Shown here in pieces: positions 23,394 to 24,300 of a stretch of 24,300 nt of DNA. The notes under the pieces are model-generated. The model was not told the origin of the DNA. It searched no databases and was given only the letters and a program-made list of their open reading frames with translations. Location: positions 1 through 24,300 of the forward strand of contig CBFIHA010000061.1 of the NCBI GenBank assembly GCA_965662195.1. Direction: 5' to 3'. Position 1 is the stretch's first letter. The number at the start of each line of letters is the position of its first letter. Made by a program: the position numbers and the translations under genes. The DNA comes from UBA1268 sp965662195. GTDB taxonomy: Bacteria > Planctomycetota > Planctomycetia > Pirellulales > UBA1268.

Positions 23394-24300
23394 CTACGGG
23401 CACATGAAGGTTTCATCGAGATTGAGCAGCACGTTGCCAACCACGGTCCAGGCAGCGAGGTCGGCGGTGGCGCGGGCTGCGTCGCCGTCGTAGCGGGCAA
23501 GCAGGTCGGCCGGCAGTGGCCCCAGTGGATCAGTTGCCATGGCCTTGGCCGCGGCGGCGTCGGCCGTGAACTCTGCCAGTGAGTCTTCATAGAGTTGCAC
23601 CAGTCGGGTCAGTTCTTCGGGCCGTGGTTGCCGGGCCAGCACCAGTCGCAGGCCCCGGCCCGCCCGGTCGGCGGCAGTGGGGCCGGCCTCACTGACCATT
23701 CGCCGGGCCAGCCCCTGGGCCGCCTCGACGAAGGCGGGGTCGTTGAGGGTGACGAGCGCCTGCAGCGGCGTGTTGGTGCGGGGCCGGCGGATCGTGCAGA
23801 CCTCACGGCTGGGGGCATCAAACGTCGCCATCGATGGGTAGGGATTGCTCCGCCGCCAGGTTGTATAGATGGCCCGCCGATACCGGTCCTCGCCGGTGCT
23901 GGTCTGCCAGTCGATGCCACCGCCGAAGGCGGCCCGCAGGCCGAGGTCGGGCTGGGGGGGATGGACACTCGGCCCGCTCTTCTTGCTCGAGAGCAGCCCG
24001 GCTGCCGCGAGAGCCTGGTCGCGGATCACCTCGGCCGAAAGCCGCACCCGGGGGCCGCAGGCCAGCAGTCGGTTTTCAGGATCATGGGCCAGTCGCTCCG
24101 CCGTCGGCTTTGACGACTGCCGGTAGGTCGCGCTCGTGACGATCAGCCGCTGCATCGCCTTGAGATCCCAGCCACTGGCAATCAGCTCGCTGGCCAGCCA
24201 GTCGAGGAGCAGCGGGTGGCTCGGCAGTTCACCCTGGCTGCCAAACTCTTCGCTGGTCGAGACAATGCCGATGCCGAAGAGCCGTTCCCAGAGCCGGTTG
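23394..24300 (-). CDS. DUF1549/DUF1553 family protein, C-terminal part (5' end outside window)
   Basis: The frame is open from the window edge (24300) to TAG 23394, about 302 codons; the Met at 24155 is internal. It reads NRLWERLFGIGIVSTSEEFG, SHPLLLDWLASELIASGWDL, KAMQRLIVTSATYRQSSKPT, DPENRLLACGPRVRLSAEVI, YRRAIYTTWRRSNPYPSMAT, FDAPSREVCTIRRPRTNTPL, QALVTLNDPAFVEAA and ends NVLLNLDETFMCP. This is a standard DUF1553 domain, which in Planctomycetes follows DUF1549 in one exported protein, often with an N-terminal PSCyt1 haem domain; those parts lie beyond the window. It belongs to a set with the DUF1501 gene 300 bases downstream. It is a different subfamily from the giant protein, lacking the RNRLWGYLFG...INSPAFFFNH style end. 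Confidence 0.94.
   Translation of the reverse strand, partial: NRLWERLFGIGIVSTSEEFGSQGELPSHPLLLDWLASELIASGWDLKAMQRLIVTSATYRQSSKPTAERLAHDPENRLLACGPRVRLSAEVIRDQALAAAGLLSSKKSGPSVHPPQPDLGLRAAFGGGIDWQTSTGEDRYRRAIYTTWRRSNPYPSMATFDAPSREVCTIRRPRTNTPLQALVTLNDPAFVEAAQGLARRMVSEAGPTAADRAGRGLRLVLARQPRPEELTRLVQLYEDSLAEFTADAAAAKAMATDPLGPLPADLLARYDGDAARATADLAAWTVVGNVLLNLDETFMCP

Overview
The window reads as a draft (metagenome-type) contig from a Planctomycete, most likely of Pirellula/Rhodopirellula type. The evidence is a high-GC genome carrying the planctomycete-typical sets DUF1501 (three copies), PSCyt1/DUF1549/DUF1553 (two), a DUF1552 fragment, a DUF6807 (PmoA-like) fragment and an N-terminal LEPR-XLL-like motif on a secreted beta-helix protein. 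A run of exactly 10 N at 6267-6276 marks a scaffold join inside a transposase. No rRNA, tRNA or CRISPR array was seen.

Left part (1-7440) is a gene graveyard. It starts with the tail of a DUF1501 gene, then a fragment of an outer-membrane beta-barrel gene. A right-handed beta-helix gene follows, interrupted by one in-frame TAA and fused at its 3' end to a decayed IS91-type transposase tail. Three strong hairpins in a row lie directly after that tail, and then an ISL3 transposase tail with a nonsense codon. The only clearly intact unit here is a Phd/VapC-type toxin-antitoxin pair (3878-4570) with a recognisable promoter and operator. After it come a DUF1552 C-terminal fragment and a sulfotransferase N-terminal fragment that face each other head to head, an IS3 element with two frameshifts, a cluster of small palindromes, and a DUF6807 N-terminal fragment.

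Middle part (7597-14733) looks intact. An MFS transporter on the plus strand converges on a minus-strand TRAP operon, made of a lipoprotein DctP of the 2-oxoacid (TakP-like) type followed, with an ATGA overlap, by a fused DctQ-DctM permease. An inverted repeat sits at the expected -35 region of dctP. Upstream on the same strand are a copper-storage (Csp, DUF326) protein with 24 cysteines that ends at a textbook intrinsic terminator, a secreted cysteine-rich protein of unknown function, and a class I DNA photolyase.

Right part (14794-24300) holds two planctomycete cytochrome/sulfatase-like sets, all on the minus strand: a partial DUF1549/DUF1553 gene followed by a Tat-exported DUF1501 gene, then a 1738-residue fusion protein (PSCyt1 haem domain, WD40 repeats, Ig-like domains, second haem-like motif, DUF1549, DUF1553) followed by a second Tat-exported DUF1501 gene. 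These pairs are widespread in Planctomycetes and are thought to act in periplasmic or surface polysaccharide use, but their biochemistry is not established. I did not find a clearly new multi-gene system. The most interesting signals are the triple hairpin behind the IS91 remnant, the unusually cysteine-dense copper protein beside an unknown secreted Cys protein, the TRAP operon operator candidate, and the giant haem/WD40 fusion with a CX4CH motif.
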